Below, one piece after another: positions 34,431-44,610 of a stretch of DNA of 45,422 bases. Position numbers and translations under genes: made by a program. How positions within the stretch are numbered: the stretch's first letter is position 1; the number at the start of each line of letters is the position of its first letter. The notes below the pieces were generated by a model that worked only from the letters and a program-made list of their open reading frames with translations, did not search any database and was not told the origin of the DNA. Source of the DNA: Sulfurimonas sp. (GTDB lineage Bacteria; Campylobacterota; Campylobacteria; Campylobacterales; Sulfurimonadaceae); contig JALSLJ010000073.1 in the NCBI GenBank assembly GCA_026988315.1, forward strand, positions 1 through 45,422, given 5' to 3'.

Positions 34431-35768
34431 ATGAGGGAAACAATCACTGCCATTGCAACAGCTAATGGCATAGGCTCTATCGCTATTATACGGATTAGTG
34501 GTGATACAGCTTTAGAAATTGCAAAAAAACTCACAAAAAAAGAAAATTTTTCTCCAAGATACGCAACTCTTGCAAATGTATATGATCAAAACAATACTCT
34601 TTTAGATGAAGCTATAGTTATATACTTCAAGGCCCCTTTTTCATTTACTGCTGAGGATGTTGTAGAGATACAGTGTCATGGTGGTTTTATAGTTGCACAA
34701 AGTATTTTAAAAGCCACTCTATTGCATGGTGCAAGATTAGCAGAAGCTGGAGAGTTTTCAAAACGAGCATTTTTTAACGGTCGCATTGATTTGAGTGAGG
34801 CTGAGGCTATAGCTCAATTGATTGAAGCTAAAAGTGAAGATGCTGCAAAAATTTTAGCACATCAGATGAAAGGTTCATTAAAAGAGCATATAGAAGAAGT
34901 GCGTGATGAGATAATACATATACTCGCTTACTCTGAAGTAAGCATAGATTATGCTGAAGAGGATTTGCCAGAGGATTTAGTTCGTCAGATAGAAGACAAG
35001 TTATATGAACTTAAAAAGAACCTTGAAAAAACATTGCTTGCGAGTAAGGCTAGAGAAGGGCTTATGCAAGGCTTTAAAGTTGCTATAGTTGGGAAACCAA
35101 ATGTTGGAAAAAGTTCTCTTTTGAATGCTCTTTTAAATTATGACCGTGCAATTGTAAGTGATATAGCTGGAACAACGAGAGATACTATTGAGGAGCAGGT
35201 AAAAATTGGAACCCATCTTATACGCATTGTCGATACAGCGGGTATCCGTGTGGCTCATGATGAGATAGAGCGTATAGGTATAGAGCGTTCCTTAGAAGCG
35301 ATAGAGCAGTGTGATATAGTTGTAGCACTCTTTGATGGTTCACGAGAGGTAGATGATGAAGATAAGCAAATACTCAATCTCATCAAAAACAATGCCAATG
35401 GTAAAAATATAATATATATTAAAAATAAGATAGATTTAGTCCCTAAATTTTCACATCCAGATATACCATTTAATTTAGAATTAAATTCAAAAGATAGTGT
35501 TATCTCACTTGTAAAAGTTTTAGAGAAGATTATGGATGTTACTAACTCTTCAGATGAAATTATGCTAATTTCACAAAGACAAATAAGTGCAGTTGAAAAT
35601 ACTTTAGCAAACATAGAAGAAGCGTTCTTGCCTTTAGAGACTCAAGAGTTAGAGATTTTTTCTTTTCACTTAAATGAAGCAGTCAAAGAGATGGCATCGA
35701 TAACACGACCTTTTGAAAATGATGAGATGCTAGATAAGATGTTTGGCTCATTTTGTTTAGGGAAATAG
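34431..35768 (+). CDS. mnmE: tRNA modification GTPase MnmE (TrmE)
   Basis: MnmE, with MnmG, adds the carboxymethylaminomethyl group to the wobble uridine of certain tRNAs. The 445-residue protein has the N-terminal tetrahydrofolate-binding domain (ETITAIATANGIGSIAIIRISG, AEAGEFSKRAFFNGRIDL as parts), a helical domain, and an inserted G domain with GKPNVGKSSLLN, TTRD, DTAG and NKID. It ends in the catalytic CLGK motif. The length is normal. It starts three bases after the jag stop and ends one base before ruvX. Confidence 0.97.
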   Translation: MRETITAIATANGIGSIAIIRISGDTALEIAKKLTKKENFSPRYATLANVYDQNNTLLDEAIVIYFKAPFSFTAEDVVEIQCHGGFIVAQSILKATLLHGARLAEAGEFSKRAFFNGRIDLSEAEAIAQLIEAKSEDAAKILAHQMKGSLKEHIEEVRDEIIHILAYSEVSIDYAEEDLPEDLVRQIEDKLYELKKNLEKTLLASKAREGLMQGFKVAIVGKPNVGKSSLLNALLNYDRAIVSDIAGTTRDTIEEQVKIGTHLIRIVDTAGIRVAHDEIERIGIERSLEAIEQCDIVVALFDGSREVDDEDKQILNLIKNNANGKNIIYIKNKIDLVPKFSHPDIPFNLELNSKDSVISLVKVLEKIMDVTNSSDEIMLISQRQISAVENTLANIEEAFLPLETQELEIFSFHLNEAVKEMASITRPFENDEMLDKMFGSFCLGK

Positions 35769-36161
35769 ATGAAATATATTGCAATTGATTTAGGTTTAAA
35801 AAGAATTGGACTAGCGTATAGTGCTCATAAGGATTTGGTTACACCGCTTAAGGCTGTTGAGAGAAAAAATAGAAATCAAGCGTCATCAGATGTAAAAAAA
35901 GTTTTACTTGAGTGGGAAGTTGATGCTGTTGTAGTTGGCATCCCTATGGGTGGAAGCTCTGAGGATGAGATGAGACGAAGAGTTGCCCACTTTATGAATC
36001 TTGTAGATTTTAAAGGCTCTGTTTTTTACCAAGATGAGAGTCACTCTTCCATAGAAGCCGAAAATATGATGAAAGGTGAGATAAAATATATCCGAGATGG
36101 TAGAGTTGACTCCATATCTGCTATGATAATCTTGCAAAGATATCTAAAAACCAATCTTTAA
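35769..36161 (+). CDS. ruvX: RuvX/YqgF family nuclease
   Basis: A 130-residue RNase H-fold protein of the YqgF family, proposed as a Holliday junction resolvase and shown in some bacteria to act in rRNA 5' end processing. The N-terminal YIAIDLGLKRIGLAYS carries the first acidic residue; VDAVVVGIPMGGSSED, FYQDESHSSIEAE and DSISAMIILQRYL complete the active-site pattern. It is coupled to mnmE with no gap and is the last gene of the rpmH-to-ruvX run. A small hairpin follows. Confidence 0.9.
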   Translation: MKYIAIDLGLKRIGLAYSAHKDLVTPLKAVERKNRNQASSDVKKVLLEWEVDAVVVGIPMGGSSEDEMRRRVAHFMNLVDFKGSVFYQDESHSSIEAENMMKGEIKYIRDGRVDSISAMIILQRYLKTNL

Positions 36162-36170
36162 AATTCATTT

Positions 36171-36185
36171 TAAAGGTGTCCTTTA
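36171..36185 (+). terminator. Small hairpin after ruvX
   Basis: TAAAGG-TGT-CCTTTA, six pairs with a three-base loop, is followed by an AT-rich stretch without a clean T-run. It is placed where the ruvX run should end. Beyond it, TAAAAT and TATAAT boxes at about 36209-36224 probably serve the next gene. Confidence 0.35.
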
Positions 36186-36276
36186 TATTATTATCAGACT
36201 TGTATAGTAAAATACATATAATGATTTTTGTTTTTTATTATAATTATTGATTAAGCTTACAAGGGATTGCTCTGTT

Positions 36277-38250
36277 ATGAAAAATATTGAGAAATTACTA
36301 AAATATTCAAAAAACTTAAACCTTCTATATGTTGAAGAAAACAAAGAGGTAAGAGAGACAACCGTAGCTATATTAAAAAAGTATTTCAAAGAGATTGTGA
36401 CAGCTGAGAGTATAGTGGATATGTCAGAGTTATTTAAAATCCATAAGATAGATTTGATAATTACTGAAATAAATCTATTTGGGGAAGATTGTTTAGAGAT
36501 ACTAAAAGATGTAAAAGAGATTCCTATAATTATACTCTCATCTCATAATGGAACTCAACATTTTATAGATTGCATCAAGCTAGGGATAGAGGGCTACCTT
36601 ATGAAACCTTTAGACTTAGAACAGCTTTTGATAGCGTTATGTAAAGTTACAGAGAAAATCAGACTACACTATGAAGCATTAAATAATTTAAACCTTTTAG
36701 AACAATACCAAGATATCATAGATAAAGCCTCTATAGTTTCTAAAACAGATACTAGAGGATATATCACTTATGCGAACGATGAATTTTGTAGAATTTCTGG
36801 ATATTCTCGAGAGGAACTTATAGGGAAAAATCACAACATAATTAGACATCCAGATAACCCTATGCAAGTTTACAAAGACCTTTGGCATACTATACGAGAT
36901 AAAAAGCAAGTATGGCAAAAAACTTTAAAGAATTTAGCCAAGAATGGGAAAAGTTATTATGTTCAAACAGTTATTAAGCCTATTTTGAATTATGAGGGTG
37001 AAATTTTAGAATATATTGCGCTTAGAAATAATATTACAGACTTCATTAGCGATAAAAATCAGCTTCAAGATTTAATTGATACTATCGACAATGCTATAGT
37101 TGTATTTGTAAAAATTGATGGTTTTGAAAATATTGAAAAATATTATAGTCAAAAATTAGCACACATAGTAGAAGATAAATTTGCAAAAGAACTTTTTGAC
37201 TATATGCCAAAAGAGTTTAACTTCAAACGGGTATTTTTTATAGATAATGGTGAGTATGCTTTTGCCAGTGATTTAAATGAAGCTAAGCTAGAAAAAGAAG
37301 ATATATTGCATCAACTAAAAATATTTCAAGAAAATGTGAATAAAGCACGGATAAATCTTGGAGAACTAGAGTACGATATGTCAGTTATTGTAAGTGTAGC
37401 ATATGGAGAAGATGTTCTTGAAAATGCAAAGTACGGCTTGTTAGAGTTAAAAAGATCTCATCAAGATTTTATTTTAGCTAATAATTTATTGCAAAAAGAG
37501 CAGTTTGAAGCACATACAAATCTTCAAACATTAAAGATGGTAAAGAGTGCAATTGATAATTTTAGAGTAGTTTCATACTTCCAACCAATCATAGATAACA
37601 AAACAAAAGAGATTGTAAAATATGAGTCATTGGTGAGAATTATAGATGAAGATGGTGATGTTATATCTCCATTTTTCTTTTTAGATACAGCCAAACAAGG
37701 AAAATACTATTCTCAAATAACTTCAATCGTACTAGATAACTCATTTAATGCTTTAAAGCATACAGATATGGATATATCAATAAATATATCTGCTTTAGAT
37801 ATAGAACGGTCAAGCACACGAGAAAAATTATATGAACTTTTAGCGATACATAAAGAGGAGCTTCCTAGAATTATGTTTGAACTCTTAGAAGATGAGAGTG
37901 TAAAAGATTTTGAAACCATAAAAACATTTATATTGGATGTGAAATCAATGGGGGTTAAGATTGCCATAGATGATTTTGGAACAGGATATTCAAATTTTGA
38001 AAGGTTACTTGATTATCAGCCAGATATATTAAAAATAGATGGCAGCTTGATTAAAAATATTGAAGATAATTATTTCTCTATGTCTGTAGTAAAAACAATA
38101 GTAGCATTTGCTAAAACACAAAACATCAAAACCGTTGCAGAGTATGTGGAGAATGAAAATATATATAATATTTTAAAAGATTTAGAAATCGATTATTCTC
38201 AAGGGTATTATTTTGGAAAACCTGAAGTATTGGAAATAAAAAGCGTATAA
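36277..38250 (+). CDS. Pseudoreceiver-PAS-degenerate GGDEF-EAL signalling protein
   Basis: A 657-residue soluble signalling protein. Residues 12-125 have the receiver fold, but Glu64 replaces the phospho-acceptor Asp (DLIITEINL) and the acidic pocket is Glu20/Glu21; Lys110 remains. Residues 145-255 are an Aer-type PAS domain (HNIIRHPDNP). Residues 265-400 look like a GGDEF domain whose signature is DNGEY, so cyclase activity is unlikely. Residues 425-650 form an EAL domain with the catalytic set largely present: Glu450 (ESLVR), Asn503, Glu535, Asp565/Asp566 (DDFGTGYS), Lys586 and Glu622, suggesting an active c-di-GMP phosphodiesterase. The ATG at 36277 has AAGGGA upstream; the TTG at 36247 has none. 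It is transcribed alone. Confidence 0.87.
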   Translation: MKNIEKLLKYSKNLNLLYVEENKEVRETTVAILKKYFKEIVTAESIVDMSELFKIHKIDLIITEINLFGEDCLEILKDVKEIPIIILSSHNGTQHFIDCIKLGIEGYLMKPLDLEQLLIALCKVTEKIRLHYEALNNLNLLEQYQDIIDKASIVSKTDTRGYITYANDEFCRISGYSREELIGKNHNIIRHPDNPMQVYKDLWHTIRDKKQVWQKTLKNLAKNGKSYYVQTVIKPILNYEGEILEYIALRNNITDFISDKNQLQDLIDTIDNAIVVFVKIDGFENIEKYYSQKLAHIVEDKFAKELFDYMPKEFNFKRVFFIDNGEYAFASDLNEAKLEKEDILHQLKIFQENVNKARINLGELEYDMSVIVSVAYGEDVLENAKYGLLELKRSHQDFILANNLLQKEQFEAHTNLQTLKMVKSAIDNFRVVSYFQPIIDNKTKEIVKYESLVRIIDEDGDVISPFFFLDTAKQGKYYSQITSIVLDNSFNALKHTDMDISINISALDIERSSTREKLYELLAIHKEELPRIMFELLEDESVKDFETIKTFILDVKSMGVKIAIDDFGTGYSNFERLLDYQPDILKIDGSLIKNIEDNYFSMSVVKTIVAFAKTQNIKTVAEYVENENIYNILKDLEIDYSQGYYFGKPEVLEIKSV

Positions 38251-38291
38251 AACACTCTTTATTTTATGTGAAATTTCTTGCATAATCCAAG

Positions 38292-38313
38292 AAGTGATGC
38301 TTTAGCTTCACTT
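38292..38313. terminator. Hairpin between convergent EAL gene and the unknown gene
   Basis: AAGTGATGC and GCTTCACTT form eight pairs with one T-T mismatch around TTTA, 42 bases after the EAL gene stop and in a gap between convergent genes. Its arm resembles the palindrome after lon (TTCACTT core). No T-run is seen. Confidence 0.35.
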
Positions 38314-38364
38314 GAGAGTGAGACTAAAGTGGTAGATCCGATAGGAGTACACAAGAGATCTAAT

Positions 38365-39015
38365 TTAAAGAGCTTTGAAAAACTCTGCAGCTTCTAGTTC
38401 ATCGTCATTAAGCTCCTCTTTTTTGTAATCATCATCATTTAAAATAAGCTCTTTTATTTTGTTTTGACAAAATTCAAAAAGCACTTTCTTAGCATGTTCA
38501 TCATCACTTAAAAATCCTAAACCGCTAAATTGATAAGGCTCCTCTTGCTCTATGCAAAGTAGAGTACCATCACACTCTTCTTCTAAGTGTTCCACTAAAG
38601 TTCTATAATTTATATTGAACTCTGTTGCATGCCAGCCAATTGTTTCTAAATCTTTATAAGAAAATTCAGCAACTCCATCACCCGTAGTATCATCATATGA
38701 AGCCCTTGGAGTATTGACGCTTATCAACTCTTGCCAATTTGAAAAAGCTTTAATGAGAACTCTATCATCATCCTCAACAATTTGGTAGTTCTTTCCTAAA
38801 ATTTTTTCCAAAGAAGGGTTGGTTTTTGGCATAAGTGCGCTTGTAGGTGTAGGTGAATGTGAGCCTTGATAGATAAGTATCTCTTTTTGAGCAAAAGGCT
38901 CATACTTTATCTCTCCGCTTATAGAAATTCCAAAAACTTTTGATGAGTTTATAGCTTGAAGTAAAGATTGTTTATTTACGATGATTATCTCATTAAATAG
39001 GTTGAATTTTTTCAT
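38365..39015 (-). CDS. Conserved-looking protein of unknown function
   Basis: A 216-residue acidic, soluble protein that I do not recognise. It has no signal peptide, membrane helix or known motif. The first 130 residues look like a mixed alpha/beta fold; GSHSPTPTSALMPKTNP near 55 is a low-complexity loop. The C-terminus is strongly acidic (EEECDG, NDDDYKKEELNDDELEAAEFF), which may mediate protein contacts. I chose the second ATG, at 39015: AGGA lies five bases before it, and the first ATG at 39027 is part of that binding site. The gene stands alone, divergent from ilvC. Codon use is like that of its neighbours. Confidence 0.75.
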   Translation of the reverse strand: MKKFNLFNEIIIVNKQSLLQAINSSKVFGISISGEIKYEPFAQKEILIYQGSHSPTPTSALMPKTNPSLEKILGKNYQIVEDDDRVLIKAFSNWQELISVNTPRASYDDTTGDGVAEFSYKDLETIGWHATEFNINYRTLVEHLEEECDGTLLCIEQEEPYQFSGLGFLSDDEHAKKVLFEFCQNKIKELILNDDDYKKEELNDDELEAAEFFKAL

Positions 39016-39120
39016 AATATTCCTCATGTTTTTTCCATATTATACATACTCTGAGATTAAATGAAAAATTTTCAAAAAAAGTATAAGCTTACTCTAATAA
39101 AAGTTTTACTCTTTTTTGAG

Positions 39121-39164
39121 TATAATGCGACAAATTTTATAGCTAAAGTTTCAAACTTATAGCT
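39121..39164 (+). promoter_or_regulatory. ilvC promoter and leader palindrome
   Basis: TATAAT at 39121-39126 is the likely -10. In the leader a palindrome AAGTTT-C-AAACTT at 39146-39158 is flanked by AGCT at 39141-39144 and 39161-39164. It lies roughly 10-30 bases downstream of the expected start of transcription, so it could be a repressor site or an mRNA hairpin. No leader peptide rich in branched-chain codons is seen. Confidence 0.45.
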
Positions 39165-39173
39165 TATATATAG

Positions 39174-40208
<1,035 letters not shown>

Positions 40209-40221
40209 AGCCCAAGCAAAA

Positions 40222-40244
40222 ACAGAGTAATTTTTTTACTTTGT
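40222..40244 (+). terminator. Hairpin after ilvC
   Basis: ACAGAGTAA and TTACTTTGT pair over nine positions with one G-U around a loop of T, beginning 14 bases after the ilvC stop. The T-run forms the loop rather than the tail, so termination is uncertain. Confidence 0.4.
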
Positions 40245-40376
40245 TGAAGCTTTGTTATTTCCTCTGTATGCAAAAAAATCTATATCTTTCATTGTAAAAA
40301 AATACTTATTTATATTTTCATAACACTATTTACCTATTTTAATATTTTTTTAGATAGTATTTCATAAAGGATTTTT

Positions 40377-40781
40377 ATGTTTTTAGAAGCGGTTCTCTCA
40401 TTTGCACTTTTTTTCACTACGGCCTTAGCAATTCTTGCTATATTTTTAGTACTGTATTCAATAGTTACTCCATATGATGATTATCAATTAATTTTTCAGG
40501 ATAATAATACCGCAGCAGCTGTAAGTTTTGGTGGTGCCATACTTGGTCTTTGTATTCCATTGTATAGTGCTCTAATTAGTTCTGTTTCGTATGTGGATTT
40601 TTTAATGTGGGCTGGAATAGCTGCTTTAAACCAACTATTATTTGCTTTTATTGTAATCAGAATACGGGGTAAATACTCATTAGAAAAACAGATTATAGAA
40701 GGGGTAGTACCTGTTGGTATCTTTATGGCATTTATATCTATCTCAATAGGTCTTCTTAATGCAGGTTCAATGAGTTACTAG
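40377..40781 (+). CDS. DUF350 family inner-membrane protein
   Basis: A 134-residue protein with four predicted membrane helices (about 5-28, 48-68, 72-95 and 108-130), of the DUF350/UPF0719 (YjfL) type. Recognisable segments are NTAAAVSFGGAILGLCIPLYSA, shown here in shorter form NTAAAVSFGGAILGL, and EGVVPVGIFMAFISISIG. Family function is unknown; homologues often occur with stress or envelope genes. The AAAGGA before the ATG supports the start. It is preceded by a 168-base gap and overlaps the holA end tail-to-tail by four bases, so it stands alone. Confidence 0.82.
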   Translation: MFLEAVLSFALFFTTALAILAIFLVLYSIVTPYDDYQLIFQDNNTAAAVSFGGAILGLCIPLYSALISSVSYVDFLMWAGIAALNQLLFAFIVIRIRGKYSLEKQIIEGVVPVGIFMAFISISIGLLNAGSMSY

Positions 40782-41740
40782 AGTAGCTGTTGTACTCTGA
40801 TGAGTGTTGAGAGTAAAATAGCTGACTTGTCAACATTTGATGACTTCATTGTAAGCTCACTACTTAGTAAAAGTTCATGGAGCTTATAGTAAATAGCTGG
40901 CTTAAACTTTAGTGAGAGCGCTGCTTTTTCATCAACCACAAATTTCGGAGCAGGGTAGCCTAAAATTTCTAAAGCATTTGGTGCTCCATTGACTCGTATG
41001 TAAATGTTAAACATATAGAGTTGTGTCAAGTAGGAAGTAATTGCTGTAACAATTCTTATCTCATCTTCTCCATGATCCAAAATATTTGCTAAATCCTCTT
41101 TAAAATCTTTTTTACTTAAAATCTTTTTTATCAGATCATCTATGTTAACTTCTGCAAGACCAAAAACTAAATTATCAATATCTTTTGTTGTGATAGCTCT
41201 ATCATAAATTCTAAATTTATCTATCTCATTACAAGAGAGTGCAACATCTCCATGATGGATGTTTAGGAGGTGAGAGATTGCAAACTTATCAATATTTACA
41301 TTTTTTTCTCTTGCAATTTGTCCTATTATGTTTTGAGCTTCAAAATCTTTTGGATGAAAAAACCGAACGCACATTGTGGTTTTTTTTGCAAAAGCTTTTG
41401 CATATGTTTTATGATCACTTCCATAATAAGCATATATAAAAATATTGTCTCGGTTTTTTTCACAATAATCTATAAGGGACTCTAGCTCTTTTTTATTGAC
41501 TTTCTTTTCACTCTTAATAACGAGTACATTTCTGCCACCAAAAAGTGATCCCTGTGAGAGATGTGCTTTTGCGGAGTTAAAGTTGTACTCATCATAGTAA
41601 AAGGTAAGCACTGAAGCATCTTCTACATTAGTGAGTGTTTTTGTATATAAATCTATCAAAAAATCACTCTCACCAAACAATATAAAGTTGTTAGATGCAG
41701 TATTGTTTTGTATATGCTTGTCTAGTTCGTTTTTATACAT
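40778..41740 (-). CDS. holA: DNA polymerase III subunit delta
   Basis: HolA opens the sliding clamp as part of the clamp loader during chromosome replication. The 320-residue protein has the delta layout: an N-terminal P-loop-like domain without a functional Walker motif (FILFGESDFLIDLYTKTL), a variable strand region (SLFGGRNVLVIKSEKKVNKKELESL in parts), and C-terminal helical domains (KDIDNLVFGLAEVNIDDLIKKI in parts). Homology within this family is weak, but motif order and length fit well. It overlaps the rnr stop by one base (TAATG), so the HDOD protein, rnr and holA form one minus-strand unit. Confidence 0.88.
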   Translation of the reverse strand: MYKNELDKHIQNNTASNNFILFGESDFLIDLYTKTLTNVEDASVLTFYYDEYNFNSAKAHLSQGSLFGGRNVLVIKSEKKVNKKELESLIDYCEKNRDNIFIYAYYGSDHKTYAKAFAKKTTMCVRFFHPKDFEAQNIIGQIAREKNVNIDKFAISHLLNIHHGDVALSCNEIDKFRIYDRAITTKDIDNLVFGLAEVNIDDLIKKILSKKDFKEDLANILDHGEDEIRIVTAITSYLTQLYMFNIYIRVNGAPNALEILGYPAPKFVVDEKAALSLKFKPAIYYKLHELLLSSELTMKSSNVDKSAILLSTLIRVQQLL

Positions 41741-43680
41741 TAATCATCATCTTTTTTGATAACTGTGGCATATATTTTTGCTTTTGGAATATCGACACGC
41801 TCAATTCTTACCTCTACATCTTCAAAAAGTACCACATTTTCACTAGAGATGATGTTGAGTCTTGCTCCCATAATTTCATCATGAATTTCCGCTTTTACCT
41901 CTGGTTCTGTTGCATTGATTCTAGCTTTAAATGTTTTGTTAATGTTGCGTTCTGCCCAACGGGCAAATTTTCTAGCCATAAACTCAACTTCAATTGTACT
42001 CGCTTCTCTCTCTTTTTCACTAATGGTCATACTGAGGGCTTCAATATTTCTCAATACATAAGAACTCTCTTGCGTATCATTATTGTTAATTGCTTTTAAA
42101 AGTCTATGAACAATAAGATCAGAGTACCTTCGTATAGGAGAAGTGAAGTGTGTATATGCTTCAAATCCAAGTCCAAAGTGACCAGAGTTGAGAGGTGTAT
42201 ATCTTGCTTGCATTTGTGAACGGATAATAAGGGTGTCAACTTCTGATTCTAAGCCCATCTCTCTTGCTTGTCTTTGGATATCAGAGATAGTCTCTTTAAT
42301 AGAGTTTTTAATGTCTATAAACATCCCAATCCCAGCTAACTCTTGATATAAAATTTGAAGTTTCGTTTGGCTCGGAGGCTCATGTATTCTAAAAATACCA
42401 CGCTCAAACTGTGCTGCAGCTTCTTTATTTGCTAAAAGCATACAATCTTCTATAAGTGCATGAGAGGGTGTTTCATCTGCCATTGTAGTAGATGCTAGAT
42501 TGCCATTTTCATCTATTTGCATCTCTAGTTCAGTTGAGCGAAAATCATACCCCACTTTGAGTCTTTTTACTTTGAGAGCATCCGTTATAACTCTTAGTTT
42601 GGTTAAATAATCAAAAATTTTTACTTCATTAGCGTTTTGTGCTTGTAACTTTCCATCAAAATAATCATCAATCTCTTCGTAGTTAAATCTTCTATTTGAA
42701 TGGATAATTGCTTCGTAAACTTTAGATTTACTCACCTCTAAGGTTGTCAAGTCAAGTTTCATCTCAAATACAAAACTTAGTCTATCCACATGAGGCTGTA
42801 GTGAGCAGAGAGTCTCACTCAGTTGGCGTGGAAGCATTGGGATGGAGCGATGGGGAAGGTATATGGAAAAACTTCTATATATCGCTTCATTGTCTATGGT
42901 TCCAAAAGGTTTGACATACTCACTTACATCTGCTATGGCTACATAAAGAGTTGTGTTTTTTTCATCATAATAAATCGCATCATCATAGTCTTTTGCTGTA
43001 ACAGGATCAATTGTACAAAAAGGCAAATCTCTTAAATCAACTCTCGATGGATACTTTGAGGCATCTACCGCTTTAAAAGATGTTGCAACTTCAAGAACTT
43101 CGGGTTCAAACTCATCATGTTTGTTGAATTGTGCTAAGACAATCTTTTCATCAACATATGGGTCTTGCATATTTCCCAATTTTTCCATGATAATATTTTC
43201 TTGATTATCTATTTTAAATACATCACCTATTTGGTATGAGTTGAGTTCATCCTCACTAAGCTCTGCGCCAACAGGATAATCAGTTTTTAATTCAACTAAA
43301 GATTTTTTGCCATCTTTTGTGATTATGTAAGCGACACTATAGCTAACTGCTCGACCAACAATTTGGGCGATTTTAGCACTAGGTTTTCCACGAACTCCTA
43401 AAAGTCTTTGAGCTATGATAAGGTCGCCCTCTTTAGCCGTTCCTAAGTCACCTTCACCGATAAAAAGATCACGAACATCTTCCCCGATAACATGAAGATA
43501 AGCAGTTCCTTTTTGAACTAGCCCTAAAGTGCCTGCACGATATTTGGAGTTGAATTTATAAAGGTTTTCTTTTTTTGTGATGTATTTTTTAGCAAGAAAA
43601 GCGTTGACATGTGCTCTTTCATCAGTGCTTATATCTTGATCGTTAAGACCAAGAGTAAGTCGAATTAGTAAAGATTTCAA
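41740..43680 (-). CDS. rnr: Ribonuclease R (RNB family exoribonuclease)
   Basis: A 3'-to-5' exoribonuclease that can degrade structured RNA. The 646-residue protein has cold-shock-like domains at the N-terminus, the catalytic RNB domain with its acidic cluster in CTIDPVTAKDYDDAIYY, DVSEYVKP and the DRLSFVFEMKLD segment, HFTSPIRRYSDLIVHRLL near the end, and a C-terminal S1-like domain. It is shorter than the about 810 residues of Escherichia coli RNase R because the N-terminal helix-turn-helix and basic tail are missing; this short form is what I recall from Helicobacter and relatives. It lies seven bases after the HDOD gene and overlaps holA. Confidence 0.94.
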   Translation of the reverse strand: MKSLLIRLTLGLNDQDISTDERAHVNAFLAKKYITKKENLYKFNSKYRAGTLGLVQKGTAYLHVIGEDVRDLFIGEGDLGTAKEGDLIIAQRLLGVRGKPSAKIAQIVGRAVSYSVAYIITKDGKKSLVELKTDYPVGAELSEDELNSYQIGDVFKIDNQENIIMEKLGNMQDPYVDEKIVLAQFNKHDEFEPEVLEVATSFKAVDASKYPSRVDLRDLPFCTIDPVTAKDYDDAIYYDEKNTTLYVAIADVSEYVKPFGTIDNEAIYRSFSIYLPHRSIPMLPRQLSETLCSLQPHVDRLSFVFEMKLDLTTLEVSKSKVYEAIIHSNRRFNYEEIDDYFDGKLQAQNANEVKIFDYLTKLRVITDALKVKRLKVGYDFRSTELEMQIDENGNLASTTMADETPSHALIEDCMLLANKEAAAQFERGIFRIHEPPSQTKLQILYQELAGIGMFIDIKNSIKETISDIQRQAREMGLESEVDTLIIRSQMQARYTPLNSGHFGLGFEAYTHFTSPIRRYSDLIVHRLLKAINNNDTQESSYVLRNIEALSMTISEKEREASTIEVEFMARKFARWAERNINKTFKARINATEPEVKAEIHDEIMGARLNIISSENVVLFEDVEVRIERVDIPKAKIYATVIKKDDD

Positions 43681-43687
43681 TGGAGTG

Positions 43688-44488
43688 TTATCTAGCGTTT
43701 TCTATAGCTTTATCAAAGCTTTCCATATCAAGCTGATACTTTTGGATTAGTTTTTTAGATGCTTCAATGCTGGCATCCGTAACTACACCATTGATAGGAA
43801 CAGCGACACGAACAACATGCAAAATTTGCGCAGCTCTTTGATCCTCGTCTGCTGCTTTTTGAGGATTTTGACAATTGCGAATAACATCCACCAAGCCCTC
43901 TTCAAATCTCCAGTGTTCAAATACAGTGGCACTCACTTCAGGAGTATCTACACCAACAACTTTTCTCTCAGCAGCTTCAACATCTCCAAGTTCAACTAAG
44001 GCATCACGAAAAGCTTCCTGTGAGCCATCTGACATGATTTGTTGAGCGATTAGAACTTTTCCTATCTCAACTAAAAAAGCAGCAGGGGAGAGGATACCGA
44101 GTAGTTGATTCTCTTTTCTAAGGCACCAAGCTGTCATGAGCCCATGTTGCTTTTTAGAGAGTGATGAAAACATCTCATTGTTGATACCATAAGCAGACAA
44201 ATCAAGTGCAAAACTTTTTTTCACTATACTTGCAAGAGCGAAACCTCTTACAGTGCCCATTCCAAAGAGTCCAACAGCTTGACTGATAGCATTTATCTCA
44301 CGAGAAAAACCATATAACGGAGAGTTTGCAGCTTTTAAAATATCTGCTGTTAATAACGGATCTTTTTCTAAAATCTTTACCATATCGTTAAAAGTGCTAT
44401 CTGGATTTTGATAAACAGCTTCAATCTGCATAGCAGATTCAGGGAGTGGTGGTAATTGTTTTATCTTTTTTAGAATCTCTTCTGTCAT
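43688..44488 (-). CDS. HDOD domain signalling protein
   Basis: A 266-residue protein that is almost entirely one HDOD domain, a degenerate relative of HD phosphohydrolases used in signalling. It begins KKIKQLPPLPESAMQIEAVY and has DPLLTADILKAANSPLYGFSREI in the usual place, given in pieces, then ISQAVGLFGMGTVRGFALAS. The metal-binding His-Asp pair of true HD enzymes is absent, as in the family. It begins the unit with rnr and holA. AGAG precedes the ATG. What it regulates cannot be read from the sequence; relatives link c-di-GMP, motility and stress responses. Confidence 0.88.
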   Translation of the reverse strand: MTEEILKKIKQLPPLPESAMQIEAVYQNPDSTFNDMVKILEKDPLLTADILKAANSPLYGFSREINAISQAVGLFGMGTVRGFALASIVKKSFALDLSAYGINNEMFSSLSKKQHGLMTAWCLRKENQLLGILSPAAFLVEIGKVLIAQQIMSDGSQEAFRDALVELGDVEAAERKVVGVDTPEVSATVFEHWRFEEGLVDVIRNCQNPQKAADEDQRAAQILHVVRVAVPINGVVTDASIEASKKLIQKYQLDMESFDKAIENAR

Positions 44489-44610
44489 AATTATCTCTTT
44501 TTTTAAAGTTTAGTGTTAATGATATAATTATAGTTAATACAGATAAATTCGTACTGAATATTTACAAATAAGTGTTATTATTTTGATATAAATTAAAAAA
44601 AAGGACTAAT

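Noticed and set aside
35255-35614. Minus-strand open frame of 119 codons inside mnmE
   Set aside because: Lies fully within the G domain region of an intact mnmE and has the serine/isoleucine-rich composition of an antisense shadow.
38251-38382. Minus-strand open frame of about 44 codons ending FHIK between the EAL gene and the unknown gene
   Set aside because: It has no start codon, no recognisable similarity and coincides with a hairpin; it is too short to call a relic.
41695-42099. Plus-strand open frame of 134 codons across holA and rnr
   Set aside because: Antisense to two well-supported genes; Phe/Cys-rich composition and no binding site.
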